Positions 13,641 to 25,930 of a stretch of DNA of 64,000 bases are shown one piece after another. Positions within the stretch are counted from its first letter, which is position 1; the number at the start of each line of letters is the position of its first letter. The DNA lies in NCBI RefSeq assembly GCF_963676685.1, contig NC_092349.1, positions 79,868,604-79,932,603 on the forward strand, written 5' to 3'. A program made the position numbers and the translations under genes. This DNA comes from Mytilus edulis. Its lineage: Eukaryota; Mollusca; Bivalvia; Mytilida; Mytilidae. The notes beneath the pieces were generated by a model. The model worked only from the letters and a program-made list of their open reading frames with translations, was not told the DNA's origin and made no database searches.

Positions 13641-14080
13641 ATAGAGTAAATTAACACCCTCGTTTCAGCCAATCAAATATGGCATTTTAACTTGAAGTAC
13701 AATAATAGAATTATAATCATTGAGGCATAACTGAGCGGAATTTACCTGATCATTACAGCTTTCAACTATATTGTATATTCAATCAGTTTTGCATCTGGGT
13801 ATGTGCATATTGAATTAAGTACATCAATTGGTGCATCAAATGTTGAAGATTACTGTCATGAAAAGAAGAAAATGCCATTGAGCGATATCGTCAATTTAGA
13901 ATTGCTAAAAAGTGTTAACTGAGTACGACAAATATTTTTTAGGCAGTACATTGGTTAACACACGAGATAAAACAAGCCTAATTGTTTTAAAGTATTTGTA
14001 CTTTAATTTTCCTTAGTCACGAAAATAGTTAATAATGCCAAAAAAAATGCATAATCGATAAACGTTCAACATATAGTTTA

Positions 14081-14140
14081 AGAAGATGTGGTATGAGTGC
14101 CAATGAGACAACTCTTCATCCACGCGAAACTTTCATGTTC
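14081..14140 (+). repeat. Dispersed repeat fragment (AAGATGTGGTATGAGTGCCA family)
   Basis: The sequence AAGATGTGGTATGAGTGCCA followed by ATGAGACAACTC recurs (either strand) at 27480-27607, 39538-39680, 47800-47965, 51045-51150 and 58748-58880. It is probably one end of a common bivalve repeat. The two 60-100 codon open frames here are not genes. Confidence 0.55.
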
Positions 14141-15578
14141 TGTTGCATGTTGCCTAAGAAAGGCAAAGAATGCAAAATTTATCCAAAAATGCATACACAC
14201 TACACAGAAATGTGCAATTTTGTTAAAAATAAACAAAATCCTCGCCGAAAAACTGATTCTAGAAATAACAAGTAAGTCACCTCAGGGGGTACAACAGTCA
14301 AAGAAAAGCAATCGAAGAGAGTACATAAACTTTACCCGTAATATCTTTAGGTTAGTTTTCTTTGAAAGCAGCAATCCTCTGTTAAAGAAAACATCATAAT
14401 TACTCTATATACAAGTGCTGCTGTTATGTAGCGTCAAAGAAGTGAAAAGTTTACGATTTGAAAATAAAATGATCTTTTTTGTCGTAAAGTAAACCTCATT
14501 TTCATTTTCTAGTTTTGACTAAAAATATGTAGCACACTTATTATAATGACTTTGTCTGTGATATTCTCTGTTTACAGTTCAATAGGATATTGAAAGCGAC
14601 CATACCTGGAACTATTGGTATATATTTATGTTAGGATAACATCTATGACAACATATACACAGACTCTGAAGTTAAGGTATGCTGTAAGCTTCTCTCCGTT
14701 TTTCGTTAGAGGCTTGGGTAAGAATCATCAATCAAAAAGACGACGGAAATTGTCAAAAACAATTCAACAGAACAATAGAACACACTAACTACTAACGCCC
14801 CACTCTCCGATCAAATACAAATAAAAAAAATGGAACCACTCGCAAAAAGAAGACCACCGATAGCATGTCGATTATCATTTATTAAGCAAATCGACTAAAA
14901 TTCAACAAGGGTGTGGTAGACACTAAAAGGACAACAAACGCTAAGAATTCCATTGCAAGAGAGGCCAATATCGCTATGTGGAGAAAAAACAGTAGTCTAC
15001 AAATCGTAACATACAAAAATAGGATTTTTAACAATATTTTTTCAATTGAATGTCATGATTCTTAAAAATAACCTTTTATCAATCTTAGTGGGTTTTTCTT
15101 AAGTCTTTTTTCCCTTCCTAAATTCCTATTTACTACGTCTTCTATTCGGAACTTCTTGTCTGCACTGCAAAATACAGTTAGATTTACTCCTTTCGTGGAT
15201 TGTTTTCTATTTTAAGCTAAAGAATAGTGGTGTAGAGCAGATTCTTTAAATATGTTTTATATGTTTTATACTATTGATTGTTCAAGGATGGAAACTTGGA
15301 TTATTTGTACGCTAGCAGCTCTGTTGAATTTTATTTACAAATTACAATTCTGATACATCGTTCTTTGAAGTCGGGCTTTCATAATGTAGCATTATGTTTT
15401 AGACCAAAGCGGTCGAGCCTGTTCAAGATGTTCAATTAGTGAAAAAGCATATTGAATGTAAAGAAACGGAGCGTTGAACTATTTTCTTGTTTACATTTTT
15501 CTCCATAGTGTTCCATAAAAATTCGAAATGTGTGTGTAAGAGAGTGATCGATAATATTTATTTTCCAACTTAAGTTTG

Positions 15579-15678
15579 ATGTCATTAATGTACTTACTAT
15601 GTCTTTGTAGAATATGGAAACATATTTATACTGCATTTATGTTTGGTATGTCCAGTCTTCTAACAACACATGCATCAG
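15579..15678 (+). CDS. IgSF gene (+) exon 1: start codon and leader
   Basis: The ATG at 15579 begins MSLMYLLCLC and leads into a second hydrophobic run (IYTAFMFGMSSLL) ending TTHAS. The donor is ATCAG|GTAAGA, phase 1. Downstream in-frame ATGs (after residue 20) would give a more ordinary signal peptide and are alternative starts. Confidence 0.6.
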
Positions 15679-18600
15679 GTAAGATTTACACGGATATCTA
15701 CACATCTTATTTCACGTCATGGTGTGTGCTCTCAATTCATCCATTTATCAGTTATGAGTGAATTGTGCCAATAGGTTTTAAGAAATCTGGCCATGCGGAT
15801 TTATTCGATATTTTGATAATTAATAAGGTATTGCCACTAACTGAATGTTAGCATTTTTAAAACAAATGCGTTTTTGATATTCCTCGCTATAAGTCAATGT
15901 TGAACCTTATAAATATTTATCGGTTTGTATGGTTGTGTCGCACTTTATGATTTTTAGCGTGTAGCTGGTACTAACTCGGATGATCCATGACGTCCTAAAA
16001 TGTCTGTAGAAAGATTGAATTTATACAAATATTCAAAATGCAATATAATAGAAAATTCTTGAGTTTTGATCATGACTTTAAAATATATTTTCTTAATGTA
16101 ACCACACAGTACTTTTATATGTTTCGTGTCTGATTTCTTTTTACGTCAATTTACAGTAATGTGGAAAATTGAAACAAATCCAATAGTAATAGGAGAGGAT
16201 GTGACTATAAAGTGCATTGTATCAAATGGTGCATGCCGTATAAATGAAACAAGACAATGGACAGGAGGAAAAGGATACAAATTAATCGGTTTGAATGGAC
16301 ATTCAATAAATAATTCAAAATATGAGATGAAAGTGCACACATCAGATCTTAGCTTTGACTTAACTGTGAAAAACTTTTCGGAAGATGATGCTTATAGCGA
16401 ATACACATGTCTATGTGGTAAAGAACAATTTAGAGACATGCTTATGTTGAATAAAACTGAATATATACGTAAGTGTGATTTTATATAACGTTTTAATTTT
16501 TTCGAATATCATAGACATGCGTTGATATTTTAATTTCAAAATAAAAAAAAATCCCGAGATTAGAACTACAGTAGATGTGGGTTATAAAACAATTCGACTG
16601 CAAACCAAAGATTCAAATGAACATTTATGATTTAGCAAAAAGGTGTAGTAGTAAACTGCAAATGGACATCATAATAAACTTCTAAACATAAAAATGAACC
16701 AAATTTAATATTAAGTTCACGACTTACAAATGCTGAAGGCTCCTGACTTAAGATAGGTGCAAAAATGCGACGGAGTCAAATGTTTATAATGTTGAAAAGA
16801 AACAGATTCATGAGGTGGGCATCAAAACAATTACAATTAATTTTGAACTTGCCATTTCTATGAAACAACATCCCATCATACCTGTATACGGAGTATATAT
16901 CACTCAATTGATAAGATATTCCAGGGCTTGTATATTCAATCACGGTTTCCTTTATTGCTGCTCACAAAGAAGCTAATAAACTAACAGTTCCAAATGGTGA
17001 AGTTGAAATTATCTTAGCGTAAATTTTACGGACGCCATATAACCGTTTCACAAATGATATCTGATATGTTCCTTATGTCGTAACGACAATCACCTTCCCT
17101 TTTCACGAATGTGACTTACCGAATTAGACGTTTTACTGGATTTCTAATAACATAAGCAACACAACGGGTGCTTCATGTGGAGCAGGATTTTTGTTTTTAA
17201 GTGACACCTAATATTCACGTATTCCAACATCAATCCTAATTCCGATAGCAAAATATCTTATTCGGAAGACTCCGTATACATACTATTAGTACTTTTTTTT
17301 TCATTGCTTTGCTCTTCCGGAGCACATGAGATCACCTCAAGGTTTTGATAGAGTTTGTGTTGCGTAGTCTTTAGTTTTCAATGTTGTGTCTTATGTTCTA
17401 ATATTTGTTTGCTTGTCTATTCTTTTCAGCCATGGCGTTGTCAGTTAATTTTCGATCTATGAGTTTGACTGTTTCTATGGTATCTTTCGCCCATCCTTTA
17501 CAAAACATGTCAAACTCACGTAGCTCATTATTTGAAACAATGAAACAGTAATAAAAAAAATCACCTGAAAGACGTTCAAAGTTAGTAACAATATTAATGG
17601 ACCTTACGCACCGAAAAAATAGAATATCACTTAAAAGTCCATAGAAATATCAAAATACTCAAGATTTGAATATGGCAGGACATATTCTGCTTAATCTATT
17701 ATTACAGAAAGTTTTCCCTTTTATTCCAGGTATGCCTTCAAAAGACGATATTACTGCCCAAAGCTATGTGAAAGATAATAAACTATATATCAAAGTTACA
17801 CTAGTGAAAGTGCACCCTTTACCAAGTTGTTCTTTGCAATATCATGTAAGTATACAATGCCATATAAAATGAAAAAGATATGGTATAATAATTGCATTTA
17901 GCACACAATTCCCCATACAATAAATGAATTACAAGTACGCAACTATAGATCTACATATAGGTCTTCAAACCGAATTCAACAATGCATAAATCGCATACTA
18001 TTGTAACCCATGGAATACCCCAAAACAACAGAACATTTCAAACACAAAAACCGGAAATCTAAGATATAATAAATCAACAAGAAGAAATATGACTTAATTT
18101 TAAGCTTCTAACTTAGGACAGGCACATATGGAATGCATTGAGTGTTCAACCCTTCCCTAGAGTGTGATGTAGAAGTACAATATAACCACAAATACATAAT
18201 CATTAATAAAAGACTTAACTCATACATGATCGGCACGAAGCAAAAAAAAACTAACAAAGGGAAAAAAGATGAAAGACCCAAGGTATCGATCTATAAATAT
18301 ATGTACCTGCAGATACTGAAAAACTACTTAAAGGCCTTTAACAAGTTAATAAATCTCTAAACCAAAATTAAAACATTGTTATTCAATTCCCTGAATTGTA
18401 TTGACATTGTCTCCTTTTGTTGAAAAGATTACCAGAGGAAATAAAAGTTTAATAACTATAAAAACTGTCTTCCATATATCTACCTTCAATGGAATTGCAA
18501 AGGAGTAGGTCCGGTAAGGGCCGGTTTTGGCCTCAAATTTCAAGTTCATCTGACGAAAGATTTTGGACACTTTTTCAACACTTAAATGTCTATGTCAATT

Positions 18601-21600
18601 GATTCAATTATTTTTTGTGAAAGATTTTAACTGATTCACTCATTAAAAACGCTCCGATTCTAGCTTAAATATGAAAAATCTATCAAATATGCCAAAAACT
18701 GTCACTTTTTATATAGTTTCTGTCAAAAATGAAAGTAGCCGCATCCGTGTTCATCCTCGACCTTTATACATGTTATGTATTATCATTAAACACAACGTAA
18801 ATTTCAATATCAAGAATGAACACGAATGCGGCCACTTTCATTTAAGACGGAAACCGGCTAAAAGTTAACTAAAATACTGAAATTGTGAAGATTTCAGTAA
18901 TTTAGCATGACTTAATGATGCAAGTACCCGATATGTGTGCATTGTAATGCCAAAAACAGCCAATGTTTATGTAGCACAGGCATTATACCTGACAAAAAAT
19001 AACTAAAAGTTTACATTTAAACAATTTTTTAAAACTGTTATATTTTGGGGCCAAAAAGGGGTCTTACTGAACCTACTCCTTTCTTTTATAGGATAAAACA
19101 AAAATATTGAAAACAAGTTATTTGAAAAAAGGACTTCACACATATGACATAATTAGATATAATGAAACTATAAGTGTGTTCAACTTATGCAGTATAACTT
19201 GGTTTGTTAAATGCATTGTTGGTGAGAAAAGCTTTCAAACAAATCACAAAAGAGATGAATGTGAAACAGATAGAGGTAAGATGTGTTTTACGATCATGAT
19301 AATATTTTTTTTTTAATAAATAGCTAAACAAATCGTATAATAAAAAATTAATATAAATGAGGGTGTTATACATTTGTTTAATGTGTTTGAGCTTTTAGTT
19401 TTGCTATTTGATTAGAGACTTTTCGTTTTAAATTTTCATCAGAGTTCAGTATTTTTGTAATTTTACATTTTTTTTTTAATTTGATGTATGCCTTTTACTG
19501 CTTCTTTGTTCTATTTGTTTGTTTTATAGTGCTTGAGATGATTACACAATGTTGCCTGTACCCTCATTTTTTATCTTTTTACCTTTTGTGTCTGTTTGTT
19601 TTGTTCACTCATCGTTGTCAATATAATGGAATTTGATGCGACTGTCATACAAGTGACATGTTTAGCTAGCTATAAAATCAGGTTCAATCCACCCTTTTCT
19701 ACATAAGGAAATATCTGTACCAAGTCAGGAATATGACAGTTTTTAGCCATTCGTCTGATGTGTTTTAGCTTTTGATTTTTGGCATTTGATTAAGGGCTTT
19801 CCTTTTTGAATTTTTCTCGGAATTCAGTATTTTTGTGATTTTACTTTTTTCGTAACATCAAACTGTATAATTTATCATATTTGATGATTATTATTGATAA
19901 TACAAAACTGTCCCAGAAATGTAGTTTGTGTGAAATCGTAACTAGCACACACTTTCATATAATAATTCCAAACTTTCATCGACAGCTTATGCGTTCAATT
20001 GCAATCGATATAGTTTGATTTTGCTTTCTGAAACTGCCTTCATTTATTTTGTTTACTATAAACTAATACCACTTCACAACTGCAATATATTACAATATGG
20101 ATATAAAACAAGCTCAGCTCTGGAACGCAAAGAGGCAGAAGATACCAAGAGGACGTTAAAAGTTTAACCAAACAAATCCAGGCGAAACAGAAATCGCTAT
20201 GAGAAAATAAGGAAAAGTCGTCAAAATACTATAAAGAACACTAAAGAATGAACCAAGCTAAAACCTATACAAATCATATAATCGGATCCTGACCAACATC
20301 TGCCACCTGTCTGTTATCTTCTACGAAATATTTTGATAAGATAAATCAAGTATCAAGCAAAACCGGTGGTAATTGACACTGACTGTTACCTTACCCTAAA
20401 ACAGCATTACATTTGGAATAGTCACGTAAATCAGTCCTAAACAATTTGACAGGGTTTCGAAATTGATACATGTCTAGCAGGACAAATCTATCATAAGGAT
20501 ACATAAGACTTTATATAAATAGCACATAGTTTAGATAGTGATAGATAAGATTGTTACCTCGAGAAAACATTGTCAATCGAGGCGAACCCAGTTTGAAGGT
20601 TAACAATGCGTTTAAAGGGGTACCAATCTGCTGTATAACCCTCTCATGTATGTGCTATCTAATTTATTATACTGAACGTCCTTTTATTAATGTATTTTTC
20701 TATGACGTCAAGTGAAGGAAATTTTATTATACCTCCGTCAGTCTGTCAGTCAGTCCGTCCGTCCCATGAATATTTTTCGTCATATTTTTCTCAGGAACTA
20801 CACTACCAGGATTTCTGAAATTTGGTTTCAGGCTTGATATAAGTCAGCTATACCGTGTGATGCGTTTTCAGATTCATCACTCAACAACTTCCTGTTTACC
20901 GAACACTTGTTTGATTTTACACATGATACCCAAGTTGAAAATGTTTCGTCACATTTTTCTCAGGAACTACAATACAAGGATTTCTGAAATTTGGTTTAAG
21001 GGTTAATATAAGTCAGCTATACCGTGTGATGCGTTTTCAGATTCATCACTCGACAACTTCCTGTTTACCGAACACTGGCATATTTTTACACAATTAATAT
21101 TATCCACTTGCGGCGGGGGTATCACCAGTGAGCAGTAGCTCGCAGTTTCACTTGGTTTTTTTTTTATTCTGACAGTTAACGAAAAAGTTATATGCCAAAA
21201 CATATAACTTAAAAATTGTATTTAATTACTTTATGTAAATTCAATTATTGTCATTTAGATAATGGATTTTTTATTGGTCGTCACCAGAGGGTTACATTGA
21301 ACAAATTGTTTCCCGCTCAGCCATGGTATAGAACAAACTGTCTCCCTCGTGTTAGCCAATACAAATCTGTCATTTTAATGTGTGAAGTATAATACATTGT
21401 CTTGTTTGTTTAAATACATGCACCTGTTATTTAGTTTTTTTAGATCATTGTTGCTTCTTTTTTAATTTTGATATTTAAATGTGTCGTTGTTTTATACAGA
21501 ATTACTGGTTTCATATAAAAATATCACTCGATAAAAACAATTAGACGTCATAAAGCGGCGGTAATAGATATGCATTATTTAAGTAGAAATTTTGACAGAG

Positions 21601-23089
21601 TTGTGTGTGCGATTTTATGTTGACAACCTATCGCATTCACCACATAACTCTTTCTAACAAAGTGTATAAATGAAATAGGTTCTTTCGATTCGCTCCCTTT
21701 ACAAAAACGTCATATAGATATAAGAATACTGCTGAACATTCATTTTAAAACTGGTGTTTAATGATAGAAGCGCATAGAAACAAGAACAACTTACATCAGA
21801 ATGGCGATACAAAAACATGATTCGGAAGCCAGGAAAAGCCGCTTTTGGTTGTTTAAAGTTCTATTATCAATAACGTAATAATAGCAAGGAGTCGAATCAT
21901 TGTTAAGGCAGTTAGTAAAAAACCTGTAATAGTATTTTCGTTTTTTACAGATACTACAATTAGGAATTTAGCTATTGGAATTTCCGTTGCTGTATTTACA
22001 TGTGTATTGGTATTCGGGTTATTTGTATATCTAAAAAGAGAATACTGTTTTAGACGTGAGTACTGTTTATTCAGAAAGTAGGAAATAACACTTTTGAAAA
22101 TGATTGATGTGTGCTTTGAGAATCATCATGTGAATTAATTATCAACGTTTTATAATTTTACTTGGATAGACTTATGGTCCTCAATGCTCTTCAACTTTGT
22201 ACTTGCTTGGCTTTCGTACTTTTTTTATCGGAGCGTCACTGATAAGTCTTGTGTAGACGAAACGCGAGTCTGGCGTATTAAATTATAAACATGGTACCTT
22301 TTAATAGCTATTATTTGTGTGTTTCTCTGTCCTAAATGTTTTCCCATTTATTTGTATTGTAGTCCTGTCATGTAATGTTGTCATTTTAATGTTATATTTA
22401 ACATTGCCATCAAAGCGGGAGGTTTGGCTAGTCACAAAACCAGGTTCAACCCACCATTTCTTTCTTAAAATGTATAGTACTAAGTCAGTAAAATGGCCAT
22501 TGTTATATTATAGTTCGTTTCGAAGTGTGTTACATTTTAGTGTTGTGTTTCTGTTGTGTCGTAGCTCTCCTCTTATATTTGATGTGTTTTCCTCAGATTT
22601 AGTTTGTAACCCGAATTTGTTTTTTCTCAATCGATTTATGAATTTCGAACAGCGGTATTTTTCTGTTGCCTTTATTTATCAAATATTCCAGAGTTTTAAT
22701 TTATACGTCAGACGCGCGTTTTCGTCTATAGATAAAGGCAACAGTATAAAAGATTCATCAGTGACGATCGAATAAAAAACAAAGTTACATGTTACTGGTC
22801 AAATAAAGCAGGAAATGGAAGAGCATTGAGAACCCAAAATTCCAAAACAGTTAACAGGTCGAGACACAATTCTGTTTTAGACGTAGGTTTCATAATTTCA
22901 ACAGTTCCTGATTTCAATGTTTATGTGTAGTCTTGTATTGTTATTCCCTATAAACAAACATTACACTCACGTTAATATGTCTTTTAAGGTAATGCTAACA
23001 CAGAAGAAACAGAACAGCAGCCAAGCGCAACTACTTTAAGGCAACAGGAAGACATACCCATGTTGACAAATACCAATTCTACAAGTTGA
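15579..23089 (+). CDS. Complete six-exon IgSF type I membrane protein (305 aa)
   Basis: Exons 15579-15678, 16157-16468, 17730-17845, 19092-19275, 21951-22055 and 22989-23089 join with matching phases (1,1,0,1,1) into 306 codons including TGA. Predicted layout: N-terminal hydrophobic leader (1-34); V-like Ig domain with Cys53, Trp68 and Cys118 in DDAYSEYTC (34-137); a second cysteine-containing, probably Ig-like region built by exons 3 and 4 (138-238; SC, LCSITW, FVKC, DEC); one transmembrane helix about 244-265 (exon 5); and a short polar tail of about 40 residues rich in Glu, Gln and Thr. No ITIM or ITAM-type tyrosine motif is visible in the tail, so signalling would need a partner. N-glycosylation sequons occur at NET, NNS and NFS. 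The role is probably cell-surface recognition or adhesion; no ligand can be inferred. The long introns are full of repeats. Confidence 0.75.
16157..16468 (+). CDS. IgSF gene (+) exon 2: V-like Ig domain
   Basis: The exon is bounded by TTTACAG and ATAC|GTAAGT. It encodes DVTIKC, RQWTGG and YSEYTCLCG, giving the canonical Cys-Trp-Cys Ig core. A further close cysteine pair (GAC and CLC) suggests an extra intradomain bridge. This is the clearest Ig domain of the gene. Confidence 0.85.
17293..17500 (+). repeat. Dispersed repeat fragment (GGAGCACATGAGATCACC family)
   Basis: CTCTTCCGGAGCACATGAGA to TCTTTCGCCCATCC. The opposite-strand copy at 40650-40830 ends GATCTCATGTGCTCCGGAAG, so both are one family. 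It is intronic in both places. Confidence 0.5.
17730..17845 (+). CDS. IgSF gene (+) exon 3: first half of the second extracellular domain
   Basis: The acceptor is TTTATTCCAG and the donor TATCAT|GTAAGT. The split Arg codon from exon 2 is restored, and 38 codons follow (MPSKDD to SCSLQYH), ending in phase 0. One cysteine sits in the B-strand-like KVHPLPSCSL. The domain is completed by exon 4. Confidence 0.7.
18499..19082 (+). mobile_element. 584-bp foldback MITE in an intron of the IgSF gene
   Basis: The ends are imperfect inverted repeats: left AAAGGAGTAGGTCCGGTAAG, right ending CCTACTCCTTT, with pairing extending over about 34 bp into GGTTTTGGCC and GGCCAAAAAGG. Inside, 18727-18843 is a second inverted repeat (arms GTAGCCGCATCCGTGTTC and GAACACGAATGCGGCCAC), so the element can fold back twice. 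It has no coding capacity. No certain target-site duplication was found. Confidence 0.6.
19092..19275 (+). CDS. IgSF gene (+) exon 4: second half of the second extracellular domain
   Basis: The exon starts right after CTCCTTTCTTTTATAG and ends AGAG|GTAAGA, phase 0 to 1, with 61 codons. SVFNLCSITWFVKCIVG contains a Trp and the probable paired cysteine. A last cysteine lies in DECETDR just before the membrane. The acceptor's pyrimidine tract belongs to the end of a MITE (18499-19082). Confidence 0.7.
19375..19860 (+). repeat. Two copies of a dispersed repeat in IgSF (+) intron 4
   Basis: Both 19380-19470 and 19760-19855 read TGTGTT(T/)GAGCTTTT...ATTTGATTA followed by the same AT-rich segment and GAATTCAGT/GAGTTCAGT. 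The stretch between (GGTTCAATCCACCC) recurs near 22440. This looks like the degraded tail of a common dispersed repeat; its class is unknown to me. Confidence 0.45.
20524..21380 (+). repeat. Composite repeat with a duplicated 168-bp segment
   Basis: The outer parts (20524-20660 and 21250-21380) match the element at 13373-13640: CACATAG near the left, GTTACC..GAGAAAACATTGTCAA, and CTCAGCCATG at the right. A different repeat is inserted between. It starts CCGTCAGTCTGTCAGTCAG and holds two copies, about 168 bp apart (20793 and 20960), of a segment containing TCAGGAACTACA and CAGATTCATCACTC. Confidence 0.5.
21951..22055 (+). CDS. IgSF gene (+) exon 5: transmembrane helix
   Basis: The acceptor TTTTTTACAG and the donor AGAC|GTGAGT flank 105 nt. 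The core LAIGISVAVFTCVLVFGLFVYL is an unbroken 22-residue hydrophobic segment followed by KREY, a stop-transfer signal that puts the C terminus in the cytoplasm. Confidence 0.8.
22195..22820. repeat. Cluster of dispersed-repeat fragments in the last intron of the IgSF (+) gene
   Basis: 22225-22290 is the minus-strand copy, and 22700-22820 the plus-strand copy, of a family with the core CGCGTTTCGTCTACAAAAGA followed by TCAGTGACGCTCGA. Related copies are at 8782-8885, 39835-39965 and 63885-63945. The 22310-22690 part holds an open frame of 152 codons that looks like a repeat tail, not a gene. Confidence 0.5.
22989..23089 (+). CDS. IgSF gene (+) exon 6: cytoplasmic tail and stop
   Basis: The acceptor CTTTTAAG restores an Arg codon, then NANTEETEQQPSATT to NTNSTS and TGA at 23087-23089. 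The tail is polar and acidic with no tyrosine. A possible poly(A) signal ATTAAA lies at 23262, and canonical AATAAA at 23699 and 23757. Confidence 0.7.
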
Positions 23090-24773
23090 AGAGCATTTCA
23101 AAACGTAACCACTATTGATTTGAGCGGAAATACGTGATTTCATGGTGACATGATCACTGCATGTTGCAAAGCATGATTGCATGCCGGTTTATATTTGTCA
23201 AATAGATGTACATATTGTTCATATAAAGTTTATTGAAATAACTGAATATTAATTTTATAAAATTAAATGGTCAATATACATGTAGACCCTTCGTGAACCT
23301 TTTCGTTTAATTGTGCAGCAATTACAATTCAACTTTTGTATACAATTTCAGTGTGTATTGCGCCATTCAATACTTATAGAAAGTTGATGGAAGAAATCAT
23401 ACTTACATTATTTTTTATGTTAAAACTTTTTGTTATATTTTTTGTGTCGCTCATTAGGCAGCAGGAATTATCTTACCGTCTTTCAGTCATTTAATTTCAT
23501 TGACGTTTCATTTCATCTAACATACTACATTTACCCAACAGTTGTATACATGGAAAAGTGTGTATTACTATACAGTAGGTTTTATTATAGAAACATTTGT
23601 TATTCATTCATTTATATTAAAGTGATTTTTTAATTTGAATTTATTGATTTTACTTCGACCTGCAGCAATAAGAAACAAATACCTCAAGAAGTTATTTCAA
23701 TAAAAATGTATCAAAATGAATTGAACTGCTGGTTTTAAACAGTTATATTGTTGAAAATAAAGTTCATATGAATAATTGTTGACTTTTCAAATATTCCCTT
23801 GAAATGTGATTATAATACACTGAAAATTATCTGATATTGATAACAGGAAGAAATATAATTCCGGGCTAATCACCATTGTTCCTTACTGGTTTTCTTGAAA
23901 ATAAGAATAGATATGAAAGCAATTAAAAAAACTATAATTTTAAAAAAAAATCAAAATGCAAGCAAAGTTAAGCAAAACAGATCACCAGTAGACAAGAAAA
24001 AATTAAATGACAAAACAAAATAGAAATATTAATTGAAAGTTATGGTATGCGACAACGAATAGCAAGTTACAGAAACAAAAATGAGGCAAATATGGATGAA
24101 TTCATTAAATATCTATAGCTTCTTTACTGATTTAGATTATTAATTTGTAAAAACAAAAATTTGTAAAAACTAAAGATACATTCACCGAGAGAGAAATCCA
24201 CAAACATACATTTTGTACATGCCGTCCCAATATAAAGGAATGCCACATTTGTTATATACTGAGAGGAACCCAAAACACAATTCGGGAGAAAAATAAATAA
24301 GAGGTATGGAATTCATGGTAATGATTCTGCGAAAGTGTTCGTAAATTCTGAAATAAAAGGTGAAAAGATTGTAGGAAGGTTTCATAAAATTATTTGCATC
24401 AATATTCGATCAAAACAAATGTCTTTTTGGTCAGCATATTGAAATAAATATTGCAAATAATATGTTTGGGCAGTTTTCATGAAATTATTGCTGTTATTTA
24501 TATGCATAATGATAAAATAGAAATAATTGCATTTTCCCACAAAATACAGTAATGAACAGTTTTAAAAGTGCAAATACACGAAACAAATAATTTATTGATA
24601 TTCCATTTGCATACATACTGTTACATACTAAAACACGAAAAAAAAGTACAATTAAAAACCAATTGCTCAGAGAACAATTGAAGGCCTTTCCACATCAAAG
24701 AAATTTTGAAAAGAAGCTAGTTTCTTCAGACTGATGCGATAAATAATGGTTTTGATATATTTGAAAGTGAACT

Positions 24774-24909
24774 AAAGGAGATCATATGCTTCTTCCGCAC
24801 CGTGTATCATCAGTACACCGGATATAGGTACTAAGCAAGCGGGCATGATCGATTTTGACCTTATCCGGTTAAGTAAATGTTACTTTTGGTCTCATATGAT
24901 AGCTCCTTT
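24774..24909. mobile_element. 136-bp MITE-like inverted repeat
   Basis: The left end is AAAGGAGATCATATG and the right CATATGATAGCTCCTTT. Interior CACCGTGTATCATCAGTACACCGG is also partly symmetrical. It lies between the IgSF and dehydrogenase genes. Confidence 0.5.
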
Positions 24910-25769
24910 CACACTGATGCATGTTGGTGATTTATCTCTAAGTCTATATCTTAACAGTAAAGAAAAAGAACAGATCAAATGAACATACTACGTTACAAGT
25001 ACGAAAAAGGCCTAATATAGTGTCACAAATAAATAATGAACTGTAAGGCAATATTTGTGCACAAATGAATAAGAGTTTCTTAAACTTTTTATGTTTTGCA
25101 ATATTTTTCAAAATTAATGAAAGATTTTGTTTTCTAACTTATTTCCTTGATCAAAGTTTATTAATAAATAAATGCTGGTTCGTCGAGGGAAGGGTGAATA
25201 TGCACGTTTAAACATGTACATTTACATACGTTGCAGCAACTGGTTCTCGGGGTTACGTTGAGAATTCTTACTGTAATTTTTATGATAAACTTTGTCCAAT
25301 TTTCGTTATTTTTGTTTTTTGTAAACTGAGGATACCTAGTAATCTCCAGCTGTTAATAAAAAAATTAACAAAAGGTGCATCTTCATGCACCTATGTAAAC
25401 GATGTTTGTGTTGCGTACATGTTACTCAATTTTTTACTTTTTTTCATTCCTTGTTATCAAAAAGTACAAATAAAGTTGTATCTCAATGCACAGCTAAGAA
25501 GTTTAGGAAGTATAGATGTTCAACTTATATATACAAAAGAAAAAAAATATATCTAACACAAAGAAACAAACTTTTTTAATATCAAAGCATATCACCAAAT
25601 AAACAATATAAATTCAGTATTCTGTTTAAATAATTATTCTATATGCTGTCAAAATTCAGAATAAGTATTTCTGGATCTTGAAAAAGATAGTTAAATTCGT
25701 TAATCAAGCACATGTTAACAAAATCTGTTTCGGAGTTTGGTGTGACCACTGAACTAATAAACTTTTTTA

Positions 25770-25930
25770 AGAATCTAACTGAAGCCCGCCTCAGGGTGTG
25801 GGATTTTCTCGTTGTTTTGAACTTATGGGCGGTCTTGTGCTGTTTTCTGCTCTTTGATCGAGTTGTCTTTTTAACACATTTCCCGTTTCTTTTGTCAATT
25901 TTTCAGTTTTACCTGTTTTTATTTTTTTTT
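25770..25930 (+). repeat. Dispersed repeat fragment (CTGAAGCCCGCCTC family)
   Basis: CTGAAGCCCGCCTCAGGGTG and then GTTGTCTTTTTAACACATTTCCC match, in reverse complement, the fragment at 41993-42065 (GAGGAATGTGTCAAAGAGAC). The 98-codon open frame here is a by-product. Confidence 0.5.

Larger units (their letters stand above)
9483..15578. other. Intergenic region between the two head-to-head IgSF genes
   Basis: Apart from the reverse transcriptase relic, the SINE-like repeat, the TIR element and one dispersed fragment, it is AT-rich with homopolymer and (TA)n runs. I found no exon with domain content. Both IgSF promoters should lie near its edges; no clear TATA or initiator pair could be assigned. 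Confidence 0.5.

Noticed and set aside
22317-22775. 152-codon open frame
   Set aside because: It lies in a dispersed-repeat cluster within the last IgSF intron; composition and lack of splice or domain evidence argue against a gene.
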